Shown here: positions 7,238-16,617 of the stretch, in pieces
How positions within the stretch are numbered: the first letter of the stretch is position 1
How the letters are laid out: each line of letters begins with the position of its first letter
Source: Bacteroides zhangwenhongii
GTDB lineage: Bacteria > Bacteroidota > Bacteroidia > Bacteroidales > Bacteroidaceae
DNA: 64,000 nucleotides
Direction: 5' to 3'
Assembly (NCBI RefSeq): GCF_009193325.2
Contig: NZ_CP059856.1
Coordinates: 1,054,001-1,118,000, forward strand
Position numbers and translations under genes: made by a program
The notes under the pieces: model-generated
Database searches by the model: none
Seen by the model: only the letters and a program-made list of their open reading frames with translations
Told to the model about the DNA's origin: nothing

Positions 7238-9397
7238 TTATTCTACAATTGTCATTTCGTTTATCAGATGTCCGCAGTTTCCTAATTTCTCCAAGATGAA
7301 CAGGACATAGCGGATATCCAGATTGATGCAACGTTGCAGGTTGTTGTCAAAGTTGATATCACCACTCAGCGATTCCCAGTTTCCATCGAATGCACAACCG
7401 ATCAGTTCTCCGTTCTCATTCAGAACCGGACTGCCTGAATTACCTCCGGTGATGTCATTGGTTGAAAGGAAGCAAACCGGCATATCACCGTTCGGCAAAG
7501 CATAACGGCCGTAGTCCTTTTTCTCTATCAGCTCTTTCAACTTGGCAGGTACGACAAACTCACGATCTTCCGGATTTTCCTTTTCCAGAATACCCTTGGT
7601 AGTAGTGTAGTAGTTATAGTGTACACCGTCTTTCGGGTCGTAAGGTTTCACGTTACCGTAAGTCAGGCGGATTGTAAAGTTCGCATCCGGATAAGAAGGA
7701 ACAGGTAATTTCATTTCACCCAAACCGCGGATGTAGGTTTTGTGTAATAAGGCCAATTCCTTGTCCATATCCTTCAACTGTCCTATGAGTTGTTCGAGTA
7801 AATCATATTTGGACTGGCAATATTGCAAAGCCAGGTCGTTATCAATAGCTTTTACGGTCGGTTTCTTGATAAACTTCTCGAAGTTTGCACGATTGGCAAA
7901 AATGGAATTGTCATACATATCATCGATAAATTTATTATAGTCGCCTTTATATTTCTGTTCGATAAGTTTGTAGATAGACGGACGTTGCTCTGCCGGAATC
8001 ATTTCCGCATAAAGAGGGAACAATGCTTTGGCCACCTTACGGTCTACTTCGTGGTCATAGTCTTTGTTATGAATCTCATCATATGTCTCTTTCAGAGCTT
8101 CGATACGTACTTTAATCAAAGAATCGTTCTTTTCTACCAATGCTTCCCGAGTTTTGGACAGCAGGGTATTTCCGAACTCGATACCTCCGAAGAACGTTTC
8201 TCTTAAACAAGTGAACTGATAGTTGAGAGGGGCTGTCTTGGCTACCAAGTCATCTATCTTCTTCACTACCTCCGCATAATCGGTATTGTTCTGCTTTCTG
8301 GCAAATTCAGCGAATTTGGCTTCCTGTGCCGCTTTTGTGCCCAGTACATCATTATCGATAATTGCCTTGTTCATTCCGATGGAATTTTTCCAATAGTTGC
8401 TGGAACCTGCATATTTGTTGGCATATTGGATACGGATCTTGTCACTGGCGTTCATTACTTCTTTCAAAACAGCCAGACGGGCTCCACGAATGCGGATGCG
8501 CGGCTCGTTTTCCGATTCCATGCGTTCTTTTACTTCCGATACAGTCAGATAACGGCTTGTACTTCCGGGAAATCCCATAATCATGGCATAGTCTCCTTCT
8601 TTCAAGCCCTTGATAGAAATAGGCAAATGTTTTTTTGTTTTCAAAGGAGTATTGCTTGCACTGTATTCTGCCGGTTCTCCGTTGGCATCCGCATAAATAC
8701 GGAACATAGAGAAGTCACCGGTATGACGGGGCCACATCCAGTTATCTGTTTCTCCGCCAAACTTACCGATAGAAGAAGGAGGAGCTGCCACCATACGCAC
8801 ATCCGGGTATACTTTCTTATAGAACATATAGAATTTATTTCCGGCATAGAATGGGAGTGCTTGCGGTACGATTCCTTTCTTATCTTTCAGATCACTTTTT
8901 GCATACAGCTCTTCTGCCAGTTTCTGGAGAAATGCACCGCTGAATGATTCAGTCTCTGTGATTTCTTTAGCTGCAATCTTAGCATTGACAATATCAGTGA
9001 TATCTTCGATACGTTCGATAAATGTAAATTTCAATCCCGGAGTAGGAAGTTCCATCTCTCTGGAAGTAGCCCAGAAACCATCCGTCAGATAATCGTGTTC
9101 AACGCTGCTATGTTGTTGGATGGAAGCATATCCGCAATGGTGATTGGTCAGGATCAATCCTTCCGGTGAGATAATCTCTCCGGTACAGCCTCCTCCGAAG
9201 ATACCGACAGCGTCTTTTAGGGAAACTCCATGTGGGTTATATAAATCTTGCGCTTCCAGTTTCAAGCCTTGTTTTTTCATCATGTCTATGGAATGCTGCT
9301 GTTGCATTAGCTGCAATAGCCACATACCTTCATCCGCTTTAGCGGAACATACGATTAGCGCAGTCAGCGCCAATAAATAAAGTTTTAGTCTATTCAT
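7238..9397 (-). CDS. S46 dipeptidyl-peptidase, DPP7-type
   Basis: 719 residues with a signal peptide (to about CSAKA, residue 21). The triad is His 87 (TNHHCGYA), Asp 228 (PRHTGDF) and Ser 654 (GNSGSPV). The specificity position, 18 residues after the serine, is Gly 672 (AFDGNWES), as in DPP7 enzymes, which prefer bulky hydrophobic P1 residues. It is a clear paralogue of the downstream gene with the same length and layout, so the two arose by tandem duplication and then split specificities. It is the first gene of the pair. A pyrimidine-rich repeated stretch lies upstream. Confidence 0.93.
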   Translation of the reverse strand: MNRLKLYLLALTALIVCSAKADEGMWLLQLMQQQHSIDMMKKQGLKLEAQDLYNPHGVSLKDAVGIFGGGCTGEIISPEGLILTNHHCGYASIQQHSSVEHDYLTDGFWATSREMELPTPGLKFTFIERIEDITDIVNAKIAAKEITETESFSGAFLQKLAEELYAKSDLKDKKGIVPQALPFYAGNKFYMFYKKVYPDVRMVAAPPSSIGKFGGETDNWMWPRHTGDFSMFRIYADANGEPAEYSASNTPLKTKKHLPISIKGLKEGDYAMIMGFPGSTSRYLTVSEVKERMESENEPRIRIRGARLAVLKEVMNASDKIRIQYANKYAGSSNYWKNSIGMNKAIIDNDVLGTKAAQEAKFAEFARKQNNTDYAEVVKKIDDLVAKTAPLNYQFTCLRETFFGGIEFGNTLLSKTREALVEKNDSLIKVRIEALKETYDEIHNKDYDHEVDRKVAKALFPLYAEMIPAEQRPSIYKLIEQKYKGDYNKFIDDMYDNSIFANRANFEKFIKKPTVKAIDNDLALQYCQSKYDLLEQLIGQLKDMDKELALLHKTYIRGLGEMKLPVPSYPDANFTIRLTYGNVKPYDPKDGVHYNYYTTTKGILEKENPEDREFVVPAKLKELIEKKDYGRYALPNGDMPVCFLSTNDITGGNSGSPVLNENGELIGCAFDGNWESLSGDINFDNNLQRCINLDIRYVLFILEKLGNCGHLINEMTIVE

Positions 9398-9436
9398 TCT
9401 TTAATGCTGATAATTAAAATATTTATGATTCTATTT

Positions 9437-9480
9437 TGTCTTTTCCACTCTCAACTCTCCACTTTCCACTCTCCACTTCT
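9437..9480. repeat. Short pyrimidine-rich direct repeats
   Basis: A run of near-identical short units (CCACTCTCAACTCTCCACTT and shorter variants TCCACTTTCCACTCTCCACT) fills the gap between the S46 operon and the anSME gene. It runs into the last codons of anSME. On the minus strand it is purine-rich (AGTGGAGAGT). Possibly slippage-generated sequence; no hairpin is obvious. Confidence 0.5.
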
Positions 9481-10695
9481 CAAAGCTTCCATGATATTGG
9501 CAGGTGGACGTTGGTTCATTAATTCATTCTTCATGAAATCCATATAAGGCGCTACGTGCTTAAAGAATTGGTAATATCCTTTGCACAGATAATTCAAGCC
9601 GGGTTCGCCTTCCGATGTACGGCTGAAGCGATTCTTCGGACATTCTCCGTTGCAGGCAAACAGGAATTCGCATTCCTTGCACTGTGTGGGGAGAGATTGG
9701 TATTTCATGTTGCCGAAGTGATGTTGGCGTTCACTGTGCATCATTTCCACCAATGTCTGATTATAGATGTTTCCCAGTTTATATTCGGGGAAAACGAAGT
9801 GGTCGCATGAATATACATCACCGTTGAATTCCATAACACCGGCGTGTCCACAAGTTTTTGCCATCGTACATATTCCCGGCTGTTCACCCATCCAGTTTGC
9901 CAGCGTAGAGTCGAATATTTGTATGTAGTAGTTGCCTACGTCTTCTTTCACCCATTCGTCAAAAAGAGTACACAGGAAATTGCCCCATTGCTCCGGAGTG
10001 ACGGAGAAATCGGCCAATTTTCCTTCCTTGTCTTCGGCAAGAGAGGCGAGATGCCGTCCGTCTTGATGCGGAAGAATACGTTCGACGATAGGGGCAAACT
10101 GTATATAATGACAATCTATCTCTTTGAAAAAGTGATAGAAGTCCAGCGGATAGTCAGCGTTAAAGTCATTGACAACGGCCATTGCATTCCATTCTACATT
10201 GTGTTTTTTCAGCAGATTGATACCCTGCATCACTTTCACGAAGGAAGGTTTGCCCATTTTGTTTTTACGGTATTCGTCATGAAACTCCTGTGGGCCGTCG
10301 ATGGAAACTCCTACCAGCCAATTGTTGTCGTGAAAGAACTGGCACCATTCGTCGGTGAGCATTGTTCCGTTCGTCTGAATACAGTTGTCGATGGTACGTC
10401 CGCGAGCATATTTCTTTTGCAACTCCATAGCCTTCTTATAGAAAGAAAGCGGACGCATCAGCGTTTCACCCCCGTGCCAGGTGAAGAGCACCTGCGGCAT
10501 GGTTTGTGAGTTAATATACTCGTCGATGAATTTTTCCAATAGTTCATCGCTCATTACGTGTTTCGGGTTTTCTTTGTATAGATTCGCCTTTTCCAAATAG
10601 TAGCAATAGTCGCAGGCTAGGTTGCATACGGCACCCACCGGCTTTACCATCACATAAAGCGGTTTGGCAAAAGGGGCATAAGTTGATGTTTTCAT
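9451..10695 (-). CDS. chuR: Anaerobic sulfatase-maturating enzyme (radical SAM, SPASM)
   Basis: 414 residues from the ATG at 10695; the frame stays open upstream, but that stretch is not conserved protein. The radical SAM cluster motif is Cys 24, 28 and 31 (CNLACDYC). The C-terminal SPASM region has further cysteines (CTMAKTCGH, YSCDHF, CKECEFLFACNGECPKNRF) for two auxiliary 4Fe-4S clusters. The enzyme oxidises the active-site Cys or Ser of sulfatases to formylglycine without oxygen, which is essential for using sulfated mucin and glycosaminoglycans. Length and cysteine positions match the characterised B. thetaiotaomicron enzyme. The last residues are encoded by a repeat-rich stretch. Confidence 0.95.
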   Translation of the reverse strand: MKTSTYAPFAKPLYVMVKPVGAVCNLACDYCYYLEKANLYKENPKHVMSDELLEKFIDEYINSQTMPQVLFTWHGGETLMRPLSFYKKAMELQKKYARGRTIDNCIQTNGTMLTDEWCQFFHDNNWLVGVSIDGPQEFHDEYRKNKMGKPSFVKVMQGINLLKKHNVEWNAMAVVNDFNADYPLDFYHFFKEIDCHYIQFAPIVERILPHQDGRHLASLAEDKEGKLADFSVTPEQWGNFLCTLFDEWVKEDVGNYYIQIFDSTLANWMGEQPGICTMAKTCGHAGVMEFNGDVYSCDHFVFPEYKLGNIYNQTLVEMMHSERQHHFGNMKYQSLPTQCKECEFLFACNGECPKNRFSRTSEGEPGLNYLCKGYYQFFKHVAPYMDFMKNELMNQRPPANIMEALRSGEWKVES

Positions 10696-10700
10696 AACCG

Positions 10701-10708
10701 CAAAATTA
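10701..10708 (-). promoter_or_regulatory. Possible -7 box immediately before anSME start
   Basis: CAAAATTA on the plus strand reads TAATTTTG, a match to TAnnTTTG, only 5 bases before the ATG. If used, the mRNA would be nearly leaderless. No -33 element is seen. Confidence 0.3.
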
Positions 10709-10823
10709 GGTAAACTAAATGAAAAAAAAAGCCTTCTCCGTATGTTTATAAGGATTATTAAAGAAAAGAGACTTACAAGATTTAAATATTGATAAAATGT
10801 TTCTCTGAAAAATGAATCGGTTG

Positions 10824-10831
10824 TACCTTTG
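10824..10831 (+). promoter_or_regulatory. -7 box (TACCTTTG) of the DUF4369 lipoprotein gene
   Basis: Matches TAnnTTTG, 27 bases before the GTG start at 10859. No clear -33 box. Confidence 0.5.
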
Positions 10832-10858
10832 CACGCAGAATCAAATGAATAGACGAAC

Positions 10859-11587
10859 GTGAATAAACTTTTACCTTTATTGTTTTTGCTCCCGTTTCTG
10901 GCTTCCTGCACTAATAAGTACAAGATCGAAGGAACATCTTCAGTGAATAGTCTGGATGGAAAAATGCTGTATCTTAAGTCCTTGCGTGATGGTGAATGGG
11001 TGAAACTGGATTCTGCTGAGGTGGCGCACGGTCTGTTCTCCATGAAAGGCAAAGTCGATTCCGTACAGATGGTGACACTTTATATGGATGATGAAAGCAT
11101 CATGCCGATTGTGCTGGAAAATGGAAAAATCAAGGTAAACATCAGTAATTCGGATATCAAAGCGGTGGGTACTCCTTTGAATACGGCACTATACGAGTTT
11201 ATTGAGAAAAGAAACCGACTGGAGGAAAGTATCGGAGAGTTGGAACAGAAAGAAACCCGTATGGTGATGGACGGAGGTGATTTGGATGAGATTCATTCAC
11301 AATTGGCAGTGGAAGGAGATTCGCTGATGAAAGAGATGAATCAATATGTGAAAACTTTCATTTCCACCAACTACGAAAATGTGTTGGGACCCAATGTGTT
11401 TATCATGCTTTGCAGTTCGTTGCCTTATCCTATTATGACTCCGCAGATAGATGACATCATAAAAGACGCTCCTTATTCTTTTAAAAGCAATAAGCTGGTA
11501 AGAGAGTTCCTTTCGAAGGCGAAAGAGAATATGAAACTGATAGAAGAGCACAAGCGTCTGGAAGAAAATGCTTCGGTAAAGAAGTGA
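10859..11587 (+). CDS. DUF4369-domain lipoprotein without a thioredoxin domain
   Basis: 242 residues with a GTG start; the nearby ATG at 10845 is out of frame. The signal has the lipobox LASC (Cys 17). Residues about 22-130 look like the DUF4369 domain (YKIEGTSSVNSLDGKMLYLK ... VTLYMDD), which in Bacteroides usually precedes a TlpA/thioredoxin domain. Here residues 130-242 are instead helical and charged, and no CxxC is present. It probably sits in the periplasm, lipid-anchored; its role is unknown. It converges on the acyltransferase gene with only 14 bases between the stops. Confidence 0.7.
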   Translation: MNKLLPLLFLLPFLASCTNKYKIEGTSSVNSLDGKMLYLKSLRDGEWVKLDSAEVAHGLFSMKGKVDSVQMVTLYMDDESIMPIVLENGKIKVNISNSDIKAVGTPLNTALYEFIEKRNRLEESIGELEQKETRMVMDGGDLDEIHSQLAVEGDSLMKEMNQYVKTFISTNYENVLGPNVFIMLCSSLPYPIMTPQIDDIIKDAPYSFKSNKLVREFLSKAKENMKLIEEHKRLEENASVKK

Positions 11588-11601
11588 ATATAACTTCTCT
11601 A

Positions 11602-12360
11602 TTACCGGTCTTGATCTTCGTTCTTTATCATTCCCTTATATTTCTCCGGTAAGGCACTTTCAACGGCAGCGTATGCTTCCGCCATAGTCGCTTTGATATT
11701 TTCCATACCTTTTCCTTTAGGCGGAATAGGCTCATGAATCGTGAGAATCATGCGGTGACGGTGTATCCATTTGCCTGTACGCGGGAGGATCTCAAATGAG
11801 CCGTCGATGGTGACGGGCACTACTGCCAGTTGTAAGTCATCCGCCAATTGAAAAGCTCCTTTTTTGAAATACCCCATGTGTCCGGTGAAAGTACGAGCCC
11901 CTTCCGGGAAAACGACCAAAGATACTCCGTCTTTCAAAGAGTCCTTTGCCTGCCGGATCGTTTCCAACACTTTCTTCGGACCGGACCGGTCTACAAAAAT
12001 GTGCCCTGCGCTTTCGCAGGCTTTTCCAACGAATGGTAGTTTACGCAGACTTTTTTTCATCATCCATTTAAAGTTTCTTCCGATAAAACCGTAGATCAGG
12101 AATATGTCGAATGAACCTTGATGGTTGGGTACAAAAATATAGGAAGTCTTATCATGCAACTTTTCACGCCCTTGAATCTTTACGGGAATCAGCAGGAACA
12201 GACAGATTAATTGTGACCATATCTTTCCCGGATAATATCCCCAGATGTGGGCTCCTCCCAAAAGAGAACCTACGATGGTGACGAGTGCCGTAAGGATAGT
12301 CAACACTAATAATATAGGTAAAGCGATGCAAATCTGATAAATATAATAAAGTATCTTCAT
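11602..12360 (-). CDS. plsC: 1-acyl-sn-glycerol-3-phosphate acyltransferase (PlsC family)
   Basis: 252 residues. The N-terminal hydrophobic region (about residues 5-62) anchors the protein in the inner membrane. The catalytic HX4D motif is in PNHQGSFDIF, and the glycerol-phosphate binding motif is FPEGAR, with the later VPVTIDGS strand. It transfers an acyl chain to lysophosphatidic acid to form phosphatidic acid. A second, shorter family member lies at 33582-34136. The gene is monocistronic, divergent from sbcDC. Confidence 0.88.
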   Translation of the reverse strand: MKILYYIYQICIALPILLVLTILTALVTIVGSLLGGAHIWGYYPGKIWSQLICLFLLIPVKIQGREKLHDKTSYIFVPNHQGSFDIFLIYGFIGRNFKWMMKKSLRKLPFVGKACESAGHIFVDRSGPKKVLETIRQAKDSLKDGVSLVVFPEGARTFTGHMGYFKKGAFQLADDLQLAVVPVTIDGSFEILPRTGKWIHRHRMILTIHEPIPPKGKGMENIKATMAEAYAAVESALPEKYKGMIKNEDQDR

Positions 12361-12380
12361 AGGGTTGGATTTTTGTCCTG

Positions 12381-12388
12381 CAAATATA
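12381..12388 (-). promoter_or_regulatory. -7 box of the plsC gene
   Basis: CAAATATA on the plus strand gives TATATTTG on the minus strand, 20 bases before the start codon. Confidence 0.5.
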
Positions 12389-12441
12389 CATGATTATTGT
12401 AAAAAAGAGATGCGGATACCATATAATCTTTTCGATTGTGT

Positions 12442-12449
12442 TATTTTTG
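12442..12449 (+). promoter_or_regulatory. -7 box (TATTTTTG) of the sbcDC operon
   Basis: Matches TAnnTTTG, 31 bases upstream of the sbcD ATG at 12481. It also shows that the longer open frame from 12436 is not the true start. Confidence 0.5.
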
Positions 12450-12480
12450 TCTCTCGTTATTAGAGATAGCTGTTAAAAAT

Positions 12481-13734
12481 ATGATACGTATATTACATAC
12501 TGCCGATTGGCACTTGGGGCAAACGTTCTTCGGTTATGACCGTACGGAGGAGCATGAGGCGTTTTTAGATTGGCTGGCGGGAGAAATCCTCCGGCAGGAG
12601 ATTGATGCATTGATTATAGCCGGAGACGTGTTTGATGTTTCCAATCCTTCGGCTGCTTCCCAAAGTATATATTATCGGTTTATATACCGGGTTACGGCGG
12701 AGAATCCCAATCTGCAAATTGTGATTGTTGCCGGAAATCATGATTCAGCGGCACGTCTGGAGGCTCCTTTACCTTTGTTGCAGGCTATGAGAACAGAGGT
12801 CAGGGGAGTGGTACGTAAGCTGGAAGGCGGAGCGGTTGATTACGACCATCTATGCGTGGAACTGAAGAACCGGCAGGGAGAAGTTGAATTACTTTGTATG
12901 GCGGTTCCTTTTTTGCGTCAAGGAGATTATCCGGTAGTGCAGACAGAGGGGAATCCTTATGCGGAAGGGGTTCGTGAACTTTATACGCAGCTTCTGCGAA
13001 GGTTGTGGAAACGCCGTAAGCCGAATCAGGCCATTCTTGCCATAGGTCATCTGCAAGCTACCGGTTCGGAGATTGCAGAAAAGGATTATAGTGAACGCAC
13101 AGTGATAGGCGGACTGGAATGCGTGTCACCGGAGGCTTTTCCCGAACAGATCGCTTATACGGCTCTAGGACATATTCATAAAGCGCAACGGGTATCCGGC
13201 CGGGAGAATGTACGCTATGCGGGAAGTCCGATTCCGATGTCTTTTGCCGAAAAGCATTATCATCACGGAGTGGTAATGGTGACTTTTGACGAAGGGTGTG
13301 CGGTAGATATCCGACGGATAGAATGTCCGAAATCAATACCTTTGATAAGCGTTCCGAGCGGTGAGCCGGAATTGCCTGAAAAGATATTGGAGATGTTGGG
13401 CGAATTGCCGGAGACGGAAGGAACCGCTCCCTATCTGGAAGTGAAGGTTTTGCTGGAAGAGCCCGAACCCATGCTCCGGCAGGAGATAGAGGATGTTTTG
13501 GCGGATAAAAATTATCGCTTGGCACGCATTGTCTCTTCTTACCGTACTGGTGCGGAAAATGTGGAGAAAGAGGAGACGGACTGGAAAAAAGGATTACAGG
13601 AGATGTCACCGTTGCAGATTGCACAGTCTGCATTTGAGAAGATTTATCAGTCAGAAATGCCGGAGGATTTGGTTGATTTGTTTCAGGAAGCCTATCTGGC
13701 TGCCACCCGTAGAGAAGAAGAGGAAGAAAGATGA
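12481..13734 (+). CDS. sbcD: Exonuclease SbcD (Mre11 family)
   Basis: 417 residues from the ATG at 12481, which places the conserved ILHTADWHLG phosphoesterase motif at the very start as in other SbcD proteins. Further calcineurin-like metal motifs are AGDVFD, AGNHDS and ALGHIH. It is the manganese-dependent nuclease subunit that, with SbcC, cuts DNA hairpins and blocked ends. Its stop overlaps the sbcC start by 4 bases (ATGA), indicating translational coupling. Confidence 0.93.
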   Translation: MIRILHTADWHLGQTFFGYDRTEEHEAFLDWLAGEILRQEIDALIIAGDVFDVSNPSAASQSIYYRFIYRVTAENPNLQIVIVAGNHDSAARLEAPLPLLQAMRTEVRGVVRKLEGGAVDYDHLCVELKNRQGEVELLCMAVPFLRQGDYPVVQTEGNPYAEGVRELYTQLLRRLWKRRKPNQAILAIGHLQATGSEIAEKDYSERTVIGGLECVSPEAFPEQIAYTALGHIHKAQRVSGRENVRYAGSPIPMSFAEKHYHHGVVMVTFDEGCAVDIRRIECPKSIPLISVPSGEPELPEKILEMLGELPETEGTAPYLEVKVLLEEPEPMLRQEIEDVLADKNYRLARIVSSYRTGAENVEKEETDWKKGLQEMSPLQIAQSAFEKIYQSEMPEDLVDLFQEAYLAATRREEEEER

Positions 13735-16598
13735 AAATATTAGCTATACGATTGAAGAATCTTACTTCCATTGAAGGGACGGTGGAAGTGGATTTCACTG
13801 CTGAGCCATTGCGATCGGCCGACATATTCGCTATTTCTGGTCCTACGGGAGCGGGAAAGTCAACCTTGTTGGATGCGTTATGTCTGGCGTTGTATGATAA
13901 AGCGCCCCGTTTCGCCGCTTCGGTGGAAAGTGTGAATCTGGCGGATGTAGGGGATAACCGGATTAATCAGTCCGATGTGCGTAACCTGTTGCGTCGTGGC
14001 ACAAGTGACGGTTATGCAGAAGTTGATTTTCTGGGAGTAGACGGACACCGTTACCGCTCTTGTTGGTCGGTGAGACGTACGCGGAATAAAGTGAGCGGCT
14101 CTTTGCAGCCGCAAATGATGGAGGTGAAGGAGCTGGATACGGGGAAAGAATTTCAAGGGACGAAGAAGGAGTTGCTGGCACAATTGGTTGAGTTGATCGG
14201 GCTGACGTATGAGCAGTTTACCCGTACCGTATTGTTAGCTCAGAATGACTTTGCCACTTTCTTGAAATCTAAAGGAGCGGCTAAGGCGGAGTTGCTTGAA
14301 AAACTGACGGGGACCGGAGTGTATTCTTTCATTTCGCAGGAAGTGTTTGCCCGGAATAAGGCAGCGCAGGAAGAGGTAGCTTTGATTCATAATAAGATGA
14401 GTGTGATTGAATTGATTCCGGAAGAGGAACAGCTTGCCTTGCAGAAAGAAAAAGAGTTGTTGGCTGAAAAGCGTTCGGAAGGAATCAAATTGCTGGCGGA
14501 ACAGAATGCGCAGTTGAATGTTGTCCGTTCATTGAATACGCAAGAGGAGCTCCGGACAAAGAAGCAGAAAGAGGAACAAGGAGAACAGGCCAGACTAAAG
14601 ACCGCTTTGGACACATTGGCCTCGCAGGAGGAAGGCTTGGTTCGTTTCAAAGCCCAATGGGAAGCTATACAGCCGGACTTGAAGCGAGCCCGTCAACTGG
14701 ATGTGCAGATACAGTCCCAACAAGAGGGTTATATACAGTCTCAACAACTATTGCAGGCAGCCCGTAAGCAGGTGCAGGAGCAGGACAAGAGAAAACGGAT
14801 GGTTGAGGAACAGTTGCATTTGTCTTATCAGACCTTACGTCGTCTATTGAATGTTGCAGGGACGGAAGACAGTCTGCTGCTTGAACAGGTGGAAGAAACT
14901 TTACGGCAGGAAGAGGGAAATTTGTCTGCCGGAATAGAAACGAACGAGAAACGTCTGGAGCGGTTGAATGCTTTCGGATATCCGTCGTTAGCTGAAGAAC
15001 AGGTCAAGTTGCAGAAAGAATTGGCACGTCAGCAGAATATCCGGCAATTGACGGAAGCGTTGAAGAAGGCGGTGTCGGAAATAGAGCATTTGGAAAAAGA
15101 GACGGCAGATTGTTCGAAGGAGCTTTCGGAACGGGAAGTTGCCTTGAAAACAGTACAACGTCTTTATGAAAACGCCCGCATGGCGGTAGGGAAGGATGTG
15201 AAAGCTTTGAGGCGGCAATTGGAGGAAGGAGAAGCCTGTCCGGTTTGTGGTAGTACTTCGCATCCGTATCATCGGGAACAGGAAGTGGTGGATACTCTTT
15301 TCCGGAATATGGAGCAGGAGTATAATGCGGCAACAGCGGTTTATCAGCAGGTGAACAACCGGAGCATTGCCTTGCAACGTGATTTGGCACATCAGAAGAT
15401 GATTGCGGGGCAGGTACGTGAACAATTGTCGGCTTTCCAAAAAGAAAGCGCCGACACCGGAAATGAGGAACAGATACAACAACGCTTGGGAGAACTGGCG
15501 AAGCTTATTTTAGAATACCGTAATCTGTATGCGGAATGGCAGCGGGGTGATGAAGAGATAAAGAAGCTGCGTTCGCATTATGAAGCCTTGCGTGAGAATG
15601 TTTCCCAGTGCCGTTTAGCCATGCAAAAGGTATCGGCTGCCAATGAACAGTCGGTGCTATTACAGAATGCCGCGATTGCCGAACAAAAGCGTTTTGAGGT
15701 GATAGAGAAAGCATTGGATACACTTCGTCGGGAACGTTCGGACTTATTGAAAGGAAAGAGTGCCGATGAGGCGGAAGCCGCCGTAGCAAGGCGGGAAGGA
15801 GAATTGAATCTGGCGTTGGAGAAAGCCCGTAAGGAGGTAGAGACGGCTCAAAACGGACTTTCCGGCTTGCAAGGAGAGCTGAAACAGATTACTTCGTCTA
15901 TTGAAGAGTTGCAAGTGCGGCAGAAGCAAATCGAATTCCCCGAACAGCTTCCGGAAGCAATAAAGAAACAACAGGAGGAGAATCTGAATACGGAACGCAG
16001 CCTTTCCATTATTGAAGCCCGTTTGTTGCAGCAGGCTAAGAATAAAGCGGTGGTGGAGCAGATAGCAAAAGAACTTTCAGAGAAACAATCGGTTGCCGAC
16101 CGTTGGGCAAAGTTGAATAAGCTGATTGGCAGTGCGGATGGAGCAAAATTCAAAGTCATAGCGCAAAGTTATACCTTGAATCTGTTATTGCTTCATGCCA
16201 ATAAACATTTGTCTTATCTTTCCAAACGCTATAAATTGCAACAGGTTCCCGGTACATTGGCCTTGCAGGTTGTCGACTGTGATATGTGTGATGAGATACG
16301 AACGGTTTATTCCCTTTCCGGAGGCGAATCATTCTTAATCTCGCTGGCATTGGCATTGGGATTGTCATCTTTATCCAGCAATAATTTGAAGGTGGAGTCG
16401 CTTTTTATAGACGAAGGGTTCGGATCTTTGGATGCGGAAAGCCTGCGTACGGCTATGGAAGCGTTGGAGCAACTGCAAATGCAGGGAAGAAAAATAGGCG
16501 TGATCTCTCATGTGCAGGAAATGAGCGAACGGATTTCCGTTCAGGTGCAGGTACACAAGAAAGTGAATGGAAAGAGTGTGCTTAGCGTTGTAGGATAA
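13731..16598 (+). CDS. sbcC: Exonuclease subunit SbcC (Rad50 family)
   Basis: 955 residues. The Walker A motif GPTGAGKST is at residues 37-45. Two long coiled-coil arms (about 190-490 and 520-800) surround the zinc-hook CPVCG near residue 503. The ABC signature LSGGES is near residue 861 and the Walker B LFIDEGFGSLD near 890. ATP-driven partner of SbcD for processing hairpins and DNA ends in the cytoplasm. The last codons form the left arm of a terminator hairpin. Confidence 0.94.
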   Translation: MKILAIRLKNLTSIEGTVEVDFTAEPLRSADIFAISGPTGAGKSTLLDALCLALYDKAPRFAASVESVNLADVGDNRINQSDVRNLLRRGTSDGYAEVDFLGVDGHRYRSCWSVRRTRNKVSGSLQPQMMEVKELDTGKEFQGTKKELLAQLVELIGLTYEQFTRTVLLAQNDFATFLKSKGAAKAELLEKLTGTGVYSFISQEVFARNKAAQEEVALIHNKMSVIELIPEEEQLALQKEKELLAEKRSEGIKLLAEQNAQLNVVRSLNTQEELRTKKQKEEQGEQARLKTALDTLASQEEGLVRFKAQWEAIQPDLKRARQLDVQIQSQQEGYIQSQQLLQAARKQVQEQDKRKRMVEEQLHLSYQTLRRLLNVAGTEDSLLLEQVEETLRQEEGNLSAGIETNEKRLERLNAFGYPSLAEEQVKLQKELARQQNIRQLTEALKKAVSEIEHLEKETADCSKELSEREVALKTVQRLYENARMAVGKDVKALRRQLEEGEACPVCGSTSHPYHREQEVVDTLFRNMEQEYNAATAVYQQVNNRSIALQRDLAHQKMIAGQVREQLSAFQKESADTGNEEQIQQRLGELAKLILEYRNLYAEWQRGDEEIKKLRSHYEALRENVSQCRLAMQKVSAANEQSVLLQNAAIAEQKRFEVIEKALDTLRRERSDLLKGKSADEAEAAVARREGELNLALEKARKEVETAQNGLSGLQGELKQITSSIEELQVRQKQIEFPEQLPEAIKKQQEENLNTERSLSIIEARLLQQAKNKAVVEQIAKELSEKQSVADRWAKLNKLIGSADGAKFKVIAQSYTLNLLLLHANKHLSYLSKRYKLQQVPGTLALQVVDCDMCDEIRTVYSLSGGESFLISLALALGLSSLSSNNLKVESLFIDEGFGSLDAESLRTAMEALEQLQMQGRKIGVISHVQEMSERISVQVQVHKKVNGKSVLSVVG

Positions 16599-16611
16599 GC
16601 ACACTCTTTCC
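16569..16611. terminator. Bidirectional terminator overlapping the sbcC 3' end
   Basis: A perfect 16-bp stem: GGAAAGAGTGTGCTTA (16569-16584) pairs with TAAGCACACTCTTTCC (16596-16611), with an 11-base loop. The right arm begins at the sbcC stop codon. It lies between convergent genes. Confidence 0.8.
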
Positions 16612-16617
16612 TCTTTA

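Noticed and set aside
10696..11052. 119-residue N-terminal extension of anSME
   Set aside because: The sequence there is not conserved protein, overlaps the divergent gene, and the 414-residue form matches the known enzyme length and cysteine positions.
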